A DNA stretch of 64,000 nt from Candidatus Blautia faecipullorum (lineage in GTDB: Bacteria > Bacillota > Clostridia > Lachnospirales > Lachnospiraceae), in contig DXEG01000060.1 in the NCBI GenBank assembly GCA_019115125.1, positions 47,725 through 111,724 of the forward strand, in the 5' to 3' direction. Of the stretch, positions 1-6,846 are shown one piece after another (position 1 is the first letter of the stretch; each line of letters begins with the position of its first letter). The position numbers and the translations under genes were made by a program. The notes under the pieces were generated by a model, which was not told the origin of the DNA, ran no database searches, and saw only the letters and a list, made by a program, of their open reading frames with translations.

Positions 1-558
1 CAGTGATTTAGTTGCCAGATCTGTAAAACAAGTGAATTTCTCCTCCAAAAGCTGTTCTTTCATCTCTTTGTTCTCCGGTTCCAGAAGGGCGTTCAGATAT
101 AAGAAATCATAGAACCGCGATATATGCCAGGCAGGCGCATAAAATGTCATGCCATCAAACTCATACATGTACGAATGCATTCCTTCCGAAGCCGTTTTCA
201 CAAGCTTCTTACACTCCCTTCCCGGAAGGAACAGATAGTCTGGAAACGGACCTACCGTCTTTACACCATCACTGTAGATACGAGAAGACTGGAATGCACT
301 CTCCACTGTCGTCAGCCCCTTCTGCGTTCTTTTGCTCAGGTTCATTGCACTAAGCCTTGATCCAAGAGACATCAGACTCGTAGAAAAAATCTCAAGAACC
401 TTCTCATCCGGATAAGCCATCAGAAAATTCTGATGAAGACCAATCTGACACTTGCGTTTTTGGCTCATCGCAAAGCCTGCAAACCAATCGATATTTACAT
501 GAACCTCTTCAAAAAACGGATACTCCATCTTACTGATGAAAACACTCTTTTCTGCCAT
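1..558 (-). CDS. NADAR-type antitoxin of a DarT1 toxin-antitoxin pair (3' end cut by window)
   Basis: The reading frame is open from ATG at 558 to the left edge (186 codons), with AAGGAG eight bases upstream of the start. The protein has the pattern of the DarT1-associated NADAR family: a WFAGFAMSQKRKC segment near residue 30, LEIFSTSLMSLGSRLSAMNL around residues 55-75, SAFQSSRIY near 87, and a C-terminal FYDFLYLNALL then FTDL. NADAR enzymes remove ADP-ribose from guanine bases and so reverse DNA modification by the DarT1 toxin. The toxin is not in the window; because this gene starts here and runs left, darT1 would be expected just beyond position 1. Family call is by motif recall, not alignment. 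Confidence 0.75.
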   Translation of the reverse strand, partial: MAEKSVFISKMEYPFFEEVHVNIDWFAGFAMSQKRKCQIGLHQNFLMAYPDEKVLEIFSTSLMSLGSRLSAMNLSKRTQKGLTTVESAFQSSRIYSDGVKTVGPFPDYLFLPGRECKKLVKTASEGMHSYMYEFDGMTFYAPAWHISRFYDFLYLNALLEPENKEMKEQLLEEKFTCFTDLATKSL

Positions 559-714
559 AAGTCTCTCCTTTCCAAGTGAAATACTAACTCACCAAATCCT
601 TGTTGTTTGATTTGAAATAAGTATCCCATGAAAAACGTGTTTCCTCATCGTCAGAGAATTTCCGACATGGAAACTAAAAATGAAAAATTTGAAACATCTT
701 CAAAATTTCATGCA

Positions 715-764
715 TCAAAAAAGAGCCACAGATAGTGCTTACCGCAACATTATCTGTAGCTCTT
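715..764 (-). terminator. Leftward rho-independent terminator
   Basis: Arms at 721-734 and 751-764 pair over 14 bp with one mismatch. Read on the minus strand the hairpin is followed by a run of six T. It would stop transcription coming from the decayed genes to its right before it enters the NADAR gene. Confidence 0.6.
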
Positions 765-1142
765 ATGATTCTGTTATGCCCCGGCTCCCGCATACTTTAA
801 AGCAAATTTCCAGCCTTGCTTTTCATATCCTAACAAATCTGTAATTTTATATGTGACAGCTGAATAATCTCTCCCTTCCGGATATTTACCTCCTACCCTG
901 CTTCAAGTTACTGATTCGGTTAAAATTCAGATCCATGGTAATTCCTCTGAACGAACTCTCTTTTATCCGGTACTCCTCTTTCGTACTTTTCTAAAGAATC
1001 AGGTTCACCTTATCTAGAATACCGGATGCATATTCTTCCATCTCCGATTCCGGAATACCGAGAGTTTCTATTGCCTGTACTTTCGCCAATATTATAATTT
1101 TTATGAAAAAAACGCACCCGCCTTATGCGGATGCGTTTCAAA
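765..1142. other. Intergenic stretch with degraded coding traces
   Basis: No intact gene is visible. On the minus strand there are short in-frame stretches (for example around 1015-1100 and 780-900) that read like protein but are broken by stops and frame changes. They are probably remains of a decayed gene; I do not recognise a family. Confidence 0.3.
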
Positions 1143-1480
1143 TCATGAAAACTGTTGCAGAAATTCTGCCAGGGTAAGCAGCGGAATTTCAAATTCTTCA
1201 AAATCTTTTTTGTTGCAGGTAATGATGTACTAACAGTGGATTGATTTGGCACAGGTGGCTACAAGACAGTCTTCAAAGTCCCTGGCCTTTCTTTGGAAAG
1301 CAGTAAGGACATCGTTATTGGTAACGCTACACACTTTGACGATTTCCAGCAACTTTCCGATTGCTTTATACGCAAGCTCGGTACTATGGGTGTATTTCCT
1401 GACCAGACAGTAAATGTCAGTCACAGAAGACGCGGAAACAAAACCGTCCACCCGGTGTTCCTCGCACAGGCTTAAGACCT
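1143..1480 (-). pseudogene. PIN-domain toxin remnant (VapC-like), N-terminally deleted and with a nonsense codon
   Basis: The frame reads SLCEEHRVDGFVSASSVTDIY, then a PIN-domain middle with ARDFEDCLVATCAKSIHC, a TAG at 1230-1232, and continues in the same frame with YIITCNKKDFEEFEIPLLT to a TGA at 1143-1145. PIN toxins are Mg-dependent RNases. The first conserved acidic segment (usually a DTNVLLD-like motif) is missing, because the upstream part was deleted and joined to the antitoxin remnant. An N-terminal deletion plus a stop makes this a dead gene. Confidence 0.7.
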
Positions 1481-1579
1481 TACAGGAATCATCTGTGGAT
1501 TGACAATCTTTGCAATGATTTTGCCATTGCGCGTAATAAAGATGTCCTCTTTGGCGATATAGCTGATGCCTCCTTTCAT
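1472..1579 (-). pseudogene. Antitoxin (Phd/prevent-host-death-like) remnant
   Basis: A 35-codon frame from ATG at 1579 reads YIAKEDIFITRNGKIIAKIV, the core of Phd/YefM-type antitoxins encoded upstream of PIN toxins. It stops at 1472-1474 a few bases into the PIN remnant, which lies in another frame. One deletion therefore appears to have removed the end of the antitoxin and the start of the toxin. The N-terminal DNA-binding part is also lost or degraded. Confidence 0.6.
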
Positions 1580-1702
1580 TTGGTGTCATCTTTATCACAT
1601 GCGATTTCAAGAACAAAATCAATGAAAATCGTGCGATAAAATGCCATTAAAGATCTGTAAAACATTCTTTTTTTTATACGGTTACCTAACCATCGCCATA
1701 AT

Positions 1703-2008
1703 CTATATCAAGGCCTTCCTGGGAAGTTTACAGAGTACGCCCGTGGGAAGAACATACTTCACGATTCCATATGGTTTATTACCGATCTTGTCGTAAATGC
1801 GGCCGGCGCTCATACTTTCACCAATTACCGTATGCGCGCTGTTGGCCACATAGCCAATGCACCCAAGGCCTTCCATCTGAACCGCAATCGCTTCTTTGTC
1901 ATACGGATTATCCGGTTCTTTCACTAACTCCACTTTCATTCCCGGTTCAAGAAAATCCTTGCCGTGATAATATTTTGTTCCTGTCAGTGTAAAATAAATC
2001 TTTGCCAT
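1703..2008 (-). CDS. HIRAN-domain protein
   Basis: This 101-aa protein is essentially one HIRAN domain: FTLTGTKYYHGKDFLEPGMK at the start, then EPDNPYDKEAIAV and IGYVANSAHTV. HIRAN domains are small beta-barrels that in other proteins bind single-stranded DNA ends; free-standing bacterial versions are common on accessory DNA. A purine-rich GGGGTG lies upstream of the ATG. It follows a 33-aa ORF on the same strand. Confidence 0.75.
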   Translation of the reverse strand: MAKIYFTLTGTKYYHGKDFLEPGMKVELVKEPDNPYDKEAIAVQMEGLGCIGYVANSAHTVIGESMSAGRIYDKIGNKPYGIVKYVLPTGVLCKLPRKALI

Positions 2009-2046
2009 ATGTTTTACCGCACCCCTTTTCTGAATGATAAATGTTA

Positions 2047-2148
2047 TTAATCCTCCAGGAATTCCCTGTAATCACTTTCGTCGGCAAACAACATGTATCT
2101 GCCATTCACATATCCCATATATCCGTTTTCTGTTACATATCCTTTCAT
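2047..2148 (-). CDS. Small 33-aa protein of unknown function
   Basis: ATG at 2148 is preceded by AAAGGAGG at ideal spacing, and the frame encodes MKGYVTENGYMGYVNGRYML and an acidic end. The repeated GYV/GYM tyrosine-glycine pattern resembles small conserved proteins I have seen in Lachnospiraceae accessory regions, but no function is known to me. It lies 38 bp upstream of the HIRAN gene and is probably co-transcribed with it. Confidence 0.5.
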   Translation of the reverse strand: MKGYVTENGYMGYVNGRYMLFADESDYREFLED

Positions 2149-2318
2149 AACTGTCTGCCTCCTTTGCTTTTATGAATAAAGAATACTTCTTATGATGTCC
2201 TATAAAAATACCATCATTCAATACACCTGCATGATAAGCAGTTATTTTGAACAGGCTAAAGCCGCAAAAAAAAGAAGCAGATATTCTCCGCTTCTTCATT
2301 TTCTTTCTATATTCTGTT

Positions 2319-3311
2319 TTATCTCTGATACTGGCGGTTCAGCCGCTCAATATACTCGTATACCCGATCCAGCACCGGATCCGGACCAGCAATTCTCGCT
2401 CCGTCTCCCAGCGCAAAAATCCAACTGATAAACTGGTCGCTGACCTGAACGTCCACATTTACCGTAAAATGATCGTCATCTGCCGGGATCAGCATTACAT
2501 CCTTTCCGAAACGATCGATGATCACGCCTGCCATACGATTATCCATCAGAAGTTTTACTGTCTGTTCTTCACCTCCGAACATACCAAAGCTCTTTTTTGT
2601 GTAAGACGCCATATCCAGCTTCTGAATCCATGCCCTGCCTTCACGACTTTCATCAGACATACGGATATGAAGCATTTTATCCACGCGATAATGCTTTATC
2701 TTTTCCGCGTCAGAATCGTAGCCTATCAGATAATAGTTCTCGGCATCCCAGGAAAGCTCCCAGGGGCTGATATGATACCAGGCTCCATGATGACGCAGCT
2801 CCATTTCTTTCGCGGCGGTCCACTGAAAATATTGAAATCGGATTTTCTTATTCTCCGCAATAGCCCGGTGGATCTCATCCACATTGTAATAAATACTTTC
2901 ATTCATCGTTTTTATCCGGCCGGAAACATACACCTGGCGCTGCAGTTGTTTGGCCTCGTATTCGCTGACAAAGCCCTCCAGCTTCCTGATCAGGTCATTG
3001 GATTTCTTTTTTGTGATAAATTTCGAGGACTGAATCGCGTCAACCAGCAGCTTCAGCTCCGGCAGCTCAAACTGATGGCTGATCACATGATAGTGGTATC
3101 CCTTTCCAACAGGCTCGCCCTCCACTTCAATTCCAAGCTTCTCCAGATCTCTCAGGTCATTATATATGCTCTTTCGATCCGCCGTAACCTCATAACGGGC
3201 CAACTGCTCCATAATCTCCGGCATGGTAATATAATGGGTTTCATCTGTTTTCTCCACCATGATCCTCGCCAGATAATATAACTTGAATTTTTGATTTTTC
3301 CCCTTAGGCAT
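2319..3311 (-). CDS. WYL-domain transcriptional regulator
   Basis: The protein has an N-terminal DeoR/HTH_11-type winged helix (residues about 5-65, including EVTADRKSIYNDLRDLEKLG) and a WYL domain further on (HHGAWYHISPWELSWDAENY, YYLIGYD, HYRVDKM), with a C-terminal extension. WYL proteins are ligand-responsive repressors or activators often found beside defence and stress genes. I chose the ATG at 3311 (MPKGKNQKF) because GGGAG lies just upstream; an in-frame ATG 14 codons earlier is less likely. The ligand and targets are unknown. Confidence 0.85.
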   Translation of the reverse strand: MPKGKNQKFKLYYLARIMVEKTDETHYITMPEIMEQLARYEVTADRKSIYNDLRDLEKLGIEVEGEPVGKGYHYHVISHQFELPELKLLVDAIQSSKFITKKKSNDLIRKLEGFVSEYEAKQLQRQVYVSGRIKTMNESIYYNVDEIHRAIAENKKIRFQYFQWTAAKEMELRHHGAWYHISPWELSWDAENYYLIGYDSDAEKIKHYRVDKMLHIRMSDESREGRAWIQKLDMASYTKKSFGMFGGEEQTVKLLMDNRMAGVIIDRFGKDVMLIPADDDHFTVNVDVQVSDQFISWIFALGDGARIAGPDPVLDRVYEYIERLNRQYQR

Positions 3312-3381
3312 ACGCTTCACTCCCTGCTTTAGATGTATAAAATATACATTCATGCATGTTCAGGTTTTTTCAATTCGAGTT

Positions 3382-3924
3382 TTATTTGAGCATAAAATCT
3401 GCCCATGTACCTTGGTAGTCACATAGATGTTCATTCCAGTATATGATCTTTTCTATATATTCCTGTTTTCGCTGCTCTACTGCATCTTTACAATTTTCAA
3501 TACCATATTTATATATAAGCGCAGTAAGATCATATATGGGATAACCTATCGCATGTCCGGCAGTATGCACTACCGCACATGCCTGTCCTATCGAATGACA
3601 AACTGCAATATCTTCTTTATTTTCAATTTCTTTTGCAAATGCATGACAATCTAATATTTTTCGCTGTGCCGGGCGCATTTTGATTTTTCCTGACGCCCAG
3701 TCTTTGGCTGCTTCCAAAGCTTCTCCTGGACGTTTTTCTTCTGGGTATTTTTCTTCAAGCTTTGTAATAGATTCAGACGCAAAATCAAATGCCCATAGCG
3801 CCATAACTCTATGGCTTTGAGTCTCAAACAGCATGATTAAATCCTGCATATATTCTGAACTTTTGGAGAACAAAACCTGATTTCTCTTTTTGAGCTTTAA
3901 AGATACTTCATCTATCCAATTCAT
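3382..3924 (-). CDS. Imm5-like putative immunity protein
   Basis: This 180-aa soluble protein contains PGEALEAAKDWASGKIKMRP, a helical stretch, and CHSIGQACAVVHTAGHAIGY PIYDL. That pattern matches the Imm-5-like family proposed from polymorphic toxin systems. No toxin gene is adjacent, so an immunity role is only a family-based inference. The start at 3924 (MNWIDEVSLK) follows AAGGAGA; an upstream in-frame ATG lacks a ribosome binding site. Confidence 0.55.
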   Translation of the reverse strand: MNWIDEVSLKLKKRNQVLFSKSSEYMQDLIMLFETQSHRVMALWAFDFASESITKLEEKYPEEKRPGEALEAAKDWASGKIKMRPAQRKILDCHAFAKEIENKEDIAVCHSIGQACAVVHTAGHAIGYPIYDLTALIYKYGIENCKDAVEQRKQEYIEKIIYWNEHLCDYQGTWADFMLK

Positions 3925-4036
3925 TTTTCTTCTCCTTAGATTCCAATTTGAAAACCATAATTTTATCAATGTTTATTGCCCGTCACAGGGCTTCAACAAG
4001 ATCCCCCAGTGCAAATATATTAAAACGGAAGATTTT

Positions 4037-4372
4037 TCAATTCATCGAAGCTTTATATTCTTCTCCCCATTCACTCATAGCATCCAAAATCGTATGCAGG
4101 CTCTGTCCCAACTCCGTCAAAGTATATTCTACTCTCGGAGGAACTTCAGCATATACCTTGCGGGTCAGCAGACCGCTTTCTTCCATTGCACGAAGCTGTG
4201 CAGTCAGCACTTTCTGCGATACATTTCCAATAGATTTTTTCAATTCACCAAATCTCTTTGTGCCTGTAAGCAAATCCCGCAGGATTAATACTTTCCATTT
4301 ATCTCCGATTAAAGTCAAAGTCGTTTCCACAGGACAAGCAGGTAATTCTTTTGCTCTTTTTGGTTCACTCAT
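4037..4372 (-). CDS. HxlR-family transcriptional regulator
   Basis: The 111-aa protein matches HxlR winged-helix regulators: CPVETTLTLIGDKWKVLILRD at residues 13-33, a TKRFGELKKSI segment, VSQKVLTAQLRAMEESGLL recognition region and the wing VPPRVEYTLTELGQSL. HxlR proteins usually control a divergent redox or detoxification gene, but no such neighbour is present; the upstream side is the terminator of the surface-protein operon. The conserved N-terminal Cys (residue 13) could act as a redox or electrophile sensor. Confidence 0.85.
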   Translation of the reverse strand: MSEPKRAKELPACPVETTLTLIGDKWKVLILRDLLTGTKRFGELKKSIGNVSQKVLTAQLRAMEESGLLTRKVYAEVPPRVEYTLTELGQSLHTILDAMSEWGEEYKASMN

Positions 4373-4496
4373 AGCATTTTCTCCTTTAATAGTTTCTATT
4401 TGAAACCTTGTTTCTGATCATATCATACATCCCCAAAACAATCAAGATTGCAGACAGGATTATAGCTGGCTCATTCGCTAACAATAAAAGACCGAA

Positions 4497-4531
4497 AAAA
4501 AATCGTCACTTATGAAAAGTGGCGATTTTTT
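4497..4531 (-). terminator. Terminator of the surface-protein operon
   Basis: Arms of 15 bp (4497-4511 and 4517-4531) with a five-base loop have A-runs and T-runs on both sides, so the hairpin can work in both directions. It lies just after the stop of the last operon gene at 4541. Confidence 0.8.
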
Positions 4532-4540
4532 GTGCTCCTT

Positions 4541-5143
4541 TTATTCTTTCCTCTTTCTGGCTGCAATAATACAGCCGGATGCTATCAATATGGAAACAGC
4601 CATGATCTCAATGAAAAATCCTGGATTTATCTCATCCCCGGTTTTTACGCTGTCCGTCTTGCTGCCCGATGTATCCTGCAGCGTCTGGCCTCCCGATGTA
4701 TTCTGCGGTGTCTTTCCTCCTGACGTTCCTGCTGTATCTTGATCTGCATCTGCAGAATCTTTCTCCACCGCAACAGTCAGCACATTCCCGTTCTGATTGA
4801 CAGACGGGGCTGTAAATGAGGAATCCTCAAGGATAACTTGAGCCGCCTGTCCTTCCGGGCCGTAGGTTACTTCTGTAACCTTCCAGCCCTTTTCCGCCTG
4901 AATGGTATAGGTTTCTTCTTTCAGACGCTCCACCTGAATAGTCTGGGTTCCGGTATAGGTTTTCCCATCCGCCATAACGCTTCCATGCTCCCCGATTTCC
5001 AGCAGGACGGTGTGACTGGAAGGCACTGTGGTTTTGATAACGGTGGTATTCCCGCTTTCCTGAGCATGTACCGATAGGGACAAAATCATTGAAAAAGCAA
5101 GGCAAAAGATACTGATTCCCGCTAACAGCTTTTTCCCGTTCAT
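4541..5143 (-). CDS. Secreted, membrane-anchored surface protein (last gene of surface operon)
   Basis: The 200-aa protein has a signal peptide (KK, then LLAGISIFCLAFSMILSLSV, then AQES), a beta-rich middle with VILEDSSFTAPSVNQNG, a Ser/Thr/Gly/Gln-rich linker (about 130-163), and ends with SVKTGDE, a hydrophobic helix and RKRKE. The KTGD plus helix plus basic tail resembles the relaxed cell-wall anchors of clostridial surface proteins, without a canonical LPXTG. Its position suggests it tethers or completes the structure made by the upstream genes. Confidence 0.65.
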   Translation of the reverse strand: MNGKKLLAGISIFCLAFSMILSLSVHAQESGNTTVIKTTVPSSHTVLLEIGEHGSVMADGKTYTGTQTIQVERLKEETYTIQAEKGWKVTEVTYGPEGQAAQVILEDSSFTAPSVNQNGNVLTVAVEKDSADADQDTAGTSGGKTPQNTSGGQTLQDTSGSKTDSVKTGDEINPGFFIEIMAVSILIASGCIIAARKRKE

Positions 5144-5188
5144 TCCTGTTCCCTCCCTTCCTGCAGATTAATTATTTTCCTGTTATGG

Positions 5189-5662
5189 CTAAATCTCCTT
5201 CAAATTTGCTGTGAAAGTCACGGTTCCGCTGTAATCTCCGGCTTTCGCTGCTCTCCAGCTTTCCTGAGTAATGGTAAGGGTGGTTGTCTTTTTCACGCCT
5301 ATTTCTCCGACGTTGTCAAGCTCTGTATCACTCCATATAAGCTGCGTGTTTCCAATAGTATAAGGAAGTTCAGAGTCTGCCGCTGTTTTCAGGATACCGT
5401 TCTTTTCCGTAGTCACGCTGATCGTTTTTCCCTTTTCTATATTTCCGGACACAGTGATATTCAACTCTGTATCCACCTGCTCGAACGGGATATTCACAAT
5501 CTCCTTTGGAACGGTAAGGGTATAGTCGGACTTTACGACTGCCTGTACATTCAGATCTCCCTTCTGCGTGTTCTCAGCGGCAGATACCGGCAATGCCACA
5601 GCAGCAATCACCGCCAGCGCCGCAAAACTCATTCCCGCTTTCTTTATCCTGTTTGTTCTCAT
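5189..5662 (-). CDS. Secreted beta-rich surface protein
   Basis: The 157-aa protein has a signal peptide ending around PVSAAEN, then a single beta-sandwich-like domain ending in AGDYSGTVTFTANL. The final motif is shared, with variation, by two other proteins of this operon (GTWKGQLTFTVG and AGTYKGTITFVVS), showing that they carry related modules. No anchor is visible, so it may be secreted or bound to its partners. I do not know its function. Confidence 0.6.
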   Translation of the reverse strand: MRTNRIKKAGMSFAALAVIAAVALPVSAAENTQKGDLNVQAVVKSDYTLTVPKEIVNIPFEQVDTELNITVSGNIEKGKTISVTTEKNGILKTAADSELPYTIGNTQLIWSDTELDNVGEIGVKKTTTLTITQESWRAAKAGDYSGTVTFTANLKEI

Positions 5663-5735
5663 ATCTTTATCAAATTCCTTTCCTGTATTTCATCACATTT
5701 CCAGTCTTATTTTCTACAGATTACAGAACTGTGCC

Positions 5736-6233
5736 TTAATCCATAGTGCCAACGGTAAACGTAAGCTGTCCTTTCCATGTTCCAGCTTTCATACCCTCAG
5801 GAAGTCCTGAGAAATAAAGCGTGCCCGTTCCTGATTCCGGCTCAAGGCTTTGCCCGCTGAAGCTTGCCACTACCGTGTCAGTATCAATCCCGGTTCCGCC
5901 GCTTGTAAGGCTGACCGTTGATGTGACTGTATCTGCCGATTCTCCATAGCTCAAAGCAAGGGAAACCGCTCCTTTTTCGTTAATTCCGTCCGTCACCATC
6001 ACCACTACCTCTGTGCGTGGCTCAACGTTCATAGATGTTGCTTTGATCTGTTCTGCGGTAGTTTCTTTTCCCTGCTGCAGGGTTACGCTGCTTGGAATAC
6101 TGATGACGTAGACATTGCCTTCCTTATACTTTACGTTCATCGTGCCTTCTGTGGTATTCTCTGCGTGTACCGGAGCCACTGTTCCGGCCAACACCGCCGC
6201 ACACAAAATTCCCGTAACTAATTTTTTCTTCAT
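5736..6233 (-). CDS. Secreted beta-rich surface protein
   Basis: Start at 6233 (MKKKLVTGILCAAVLAG) has AAGGAGG upstream and begins a signal peptide cleaved near VHAEN; a longer frame to 6314 lacks support. The mature 140-aa part ends in GTWKGQLTFTVG, the same C-terminal module as its neighbours. It is one of three similar secreted units of the operon, probably assembled together at the cell surface. Confidence 0.6.
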   Translation of the reverse strand: MKKKLVTGILCAAVLAGTVAPVHAENTTEGTMNVKYKEGNVYVISIPSSVTLQQGKETTAEQIKATSMNVEPRTEVVVMVTDGINEKGAVSLALSYGESADTVTSTVSLTSGGTGIDTDTVVASFSGQSLEPESGTGTLYFSGLPEGMKAGTWKGQLTFTVGTMD

Positions 6234-6324
6234 TCTTATAATCCTCCTTGCTATCCTTAATATTCCGAAACGTCTTTTACGCTCCGTTCTTTCCAAAGTC
6301 CTTCCTTGGGACAATGTTTTCTTT

Positions 6325-6828
6325 TTACTCTAATACCTTCAGGGTAAACTTAATCTCCGAACCGTTCAGCGGCGTCTGCTCCTCATCCATGGCGAAGCAC
6401 TCGTATTTCAGAGTGCAGTCCTCATATTCCCCGGCGGAAAAACTCTGATCCAAAGTAATCTCATAGATTGCCTTGCCCGGTTCTACCAGCTTGCTTTCCC
6501 AAAGCGTCGTCCCGTCATTCAAAAGAATCGTCATTTTAAAATAACAGGTATTCTGTTCCGGATTGTAGAGGTTGACGCTCTGCTCTGTTGTCCCGGCCTT
6601 GAAATTCATCACGTCAAAACCGGGAATATCAATGGTATCTGTATTTTTCTTCCCTGTGTAGGTATCCCTGTTTCCCGTGTAGTCCTCGGCGCTGTCGTCC
6701 ACCTCTGCCGTCTCCGATGTCGGCTGTTCTCCAAACCAGGTATCCCAGTTTATGCCGACAAAGACGCCTCCGCCTGCCAGGATGACCGCCAGCACAGCGA
6801 TAAGGATTGTTTTTGCTGTTCTACTCAC
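6325..6828 (-). CDS. Membrane-anchored surface protein with N-terminal helix
   Basis: A GTG start at 6828 is preceded by an AGGGGGG run. A single N-terminal hydrophobic helix (residues 6-26) is followed by an acidic linker and a beta-rich domain from about residue 68 (DIPGFDVMNFKAG, NLYNPEQNTCYFKMTILLND, LVEPGKAIYEITL). There is no obvious cleavage site, so it is likely an extracellular domain held by an uncleaved anchor. Its function is not known to me; it lies between the large repeat protein and the small secreted units. Confidence 0.6.
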   Translation of the reverse strand: MSRTAKTILIAVLAVILAGGGVFVGINWDTWFGEQPTSETAEVDDSAEDYTGNRDTYTGKKNTDTIDIPGFDVMNFKAGTTEQSVNLYNPEQNTCYFKMTILLNDGTTLWESKLVEPGKAIYEITLDQSFSAGEYEDCTLKYECFAMDEEQTPLNGSEIKFTLKVLE

Positions 6829-6846
6829 TGATTATATCCCCCCTTT

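Noticed and set aside
2247-3281. 344-codon plus-strand frame opposite the WYL regulator
   Set aside because: It is the antisense of a well-supported WYL gene, has no ribosome site and shows no domain.
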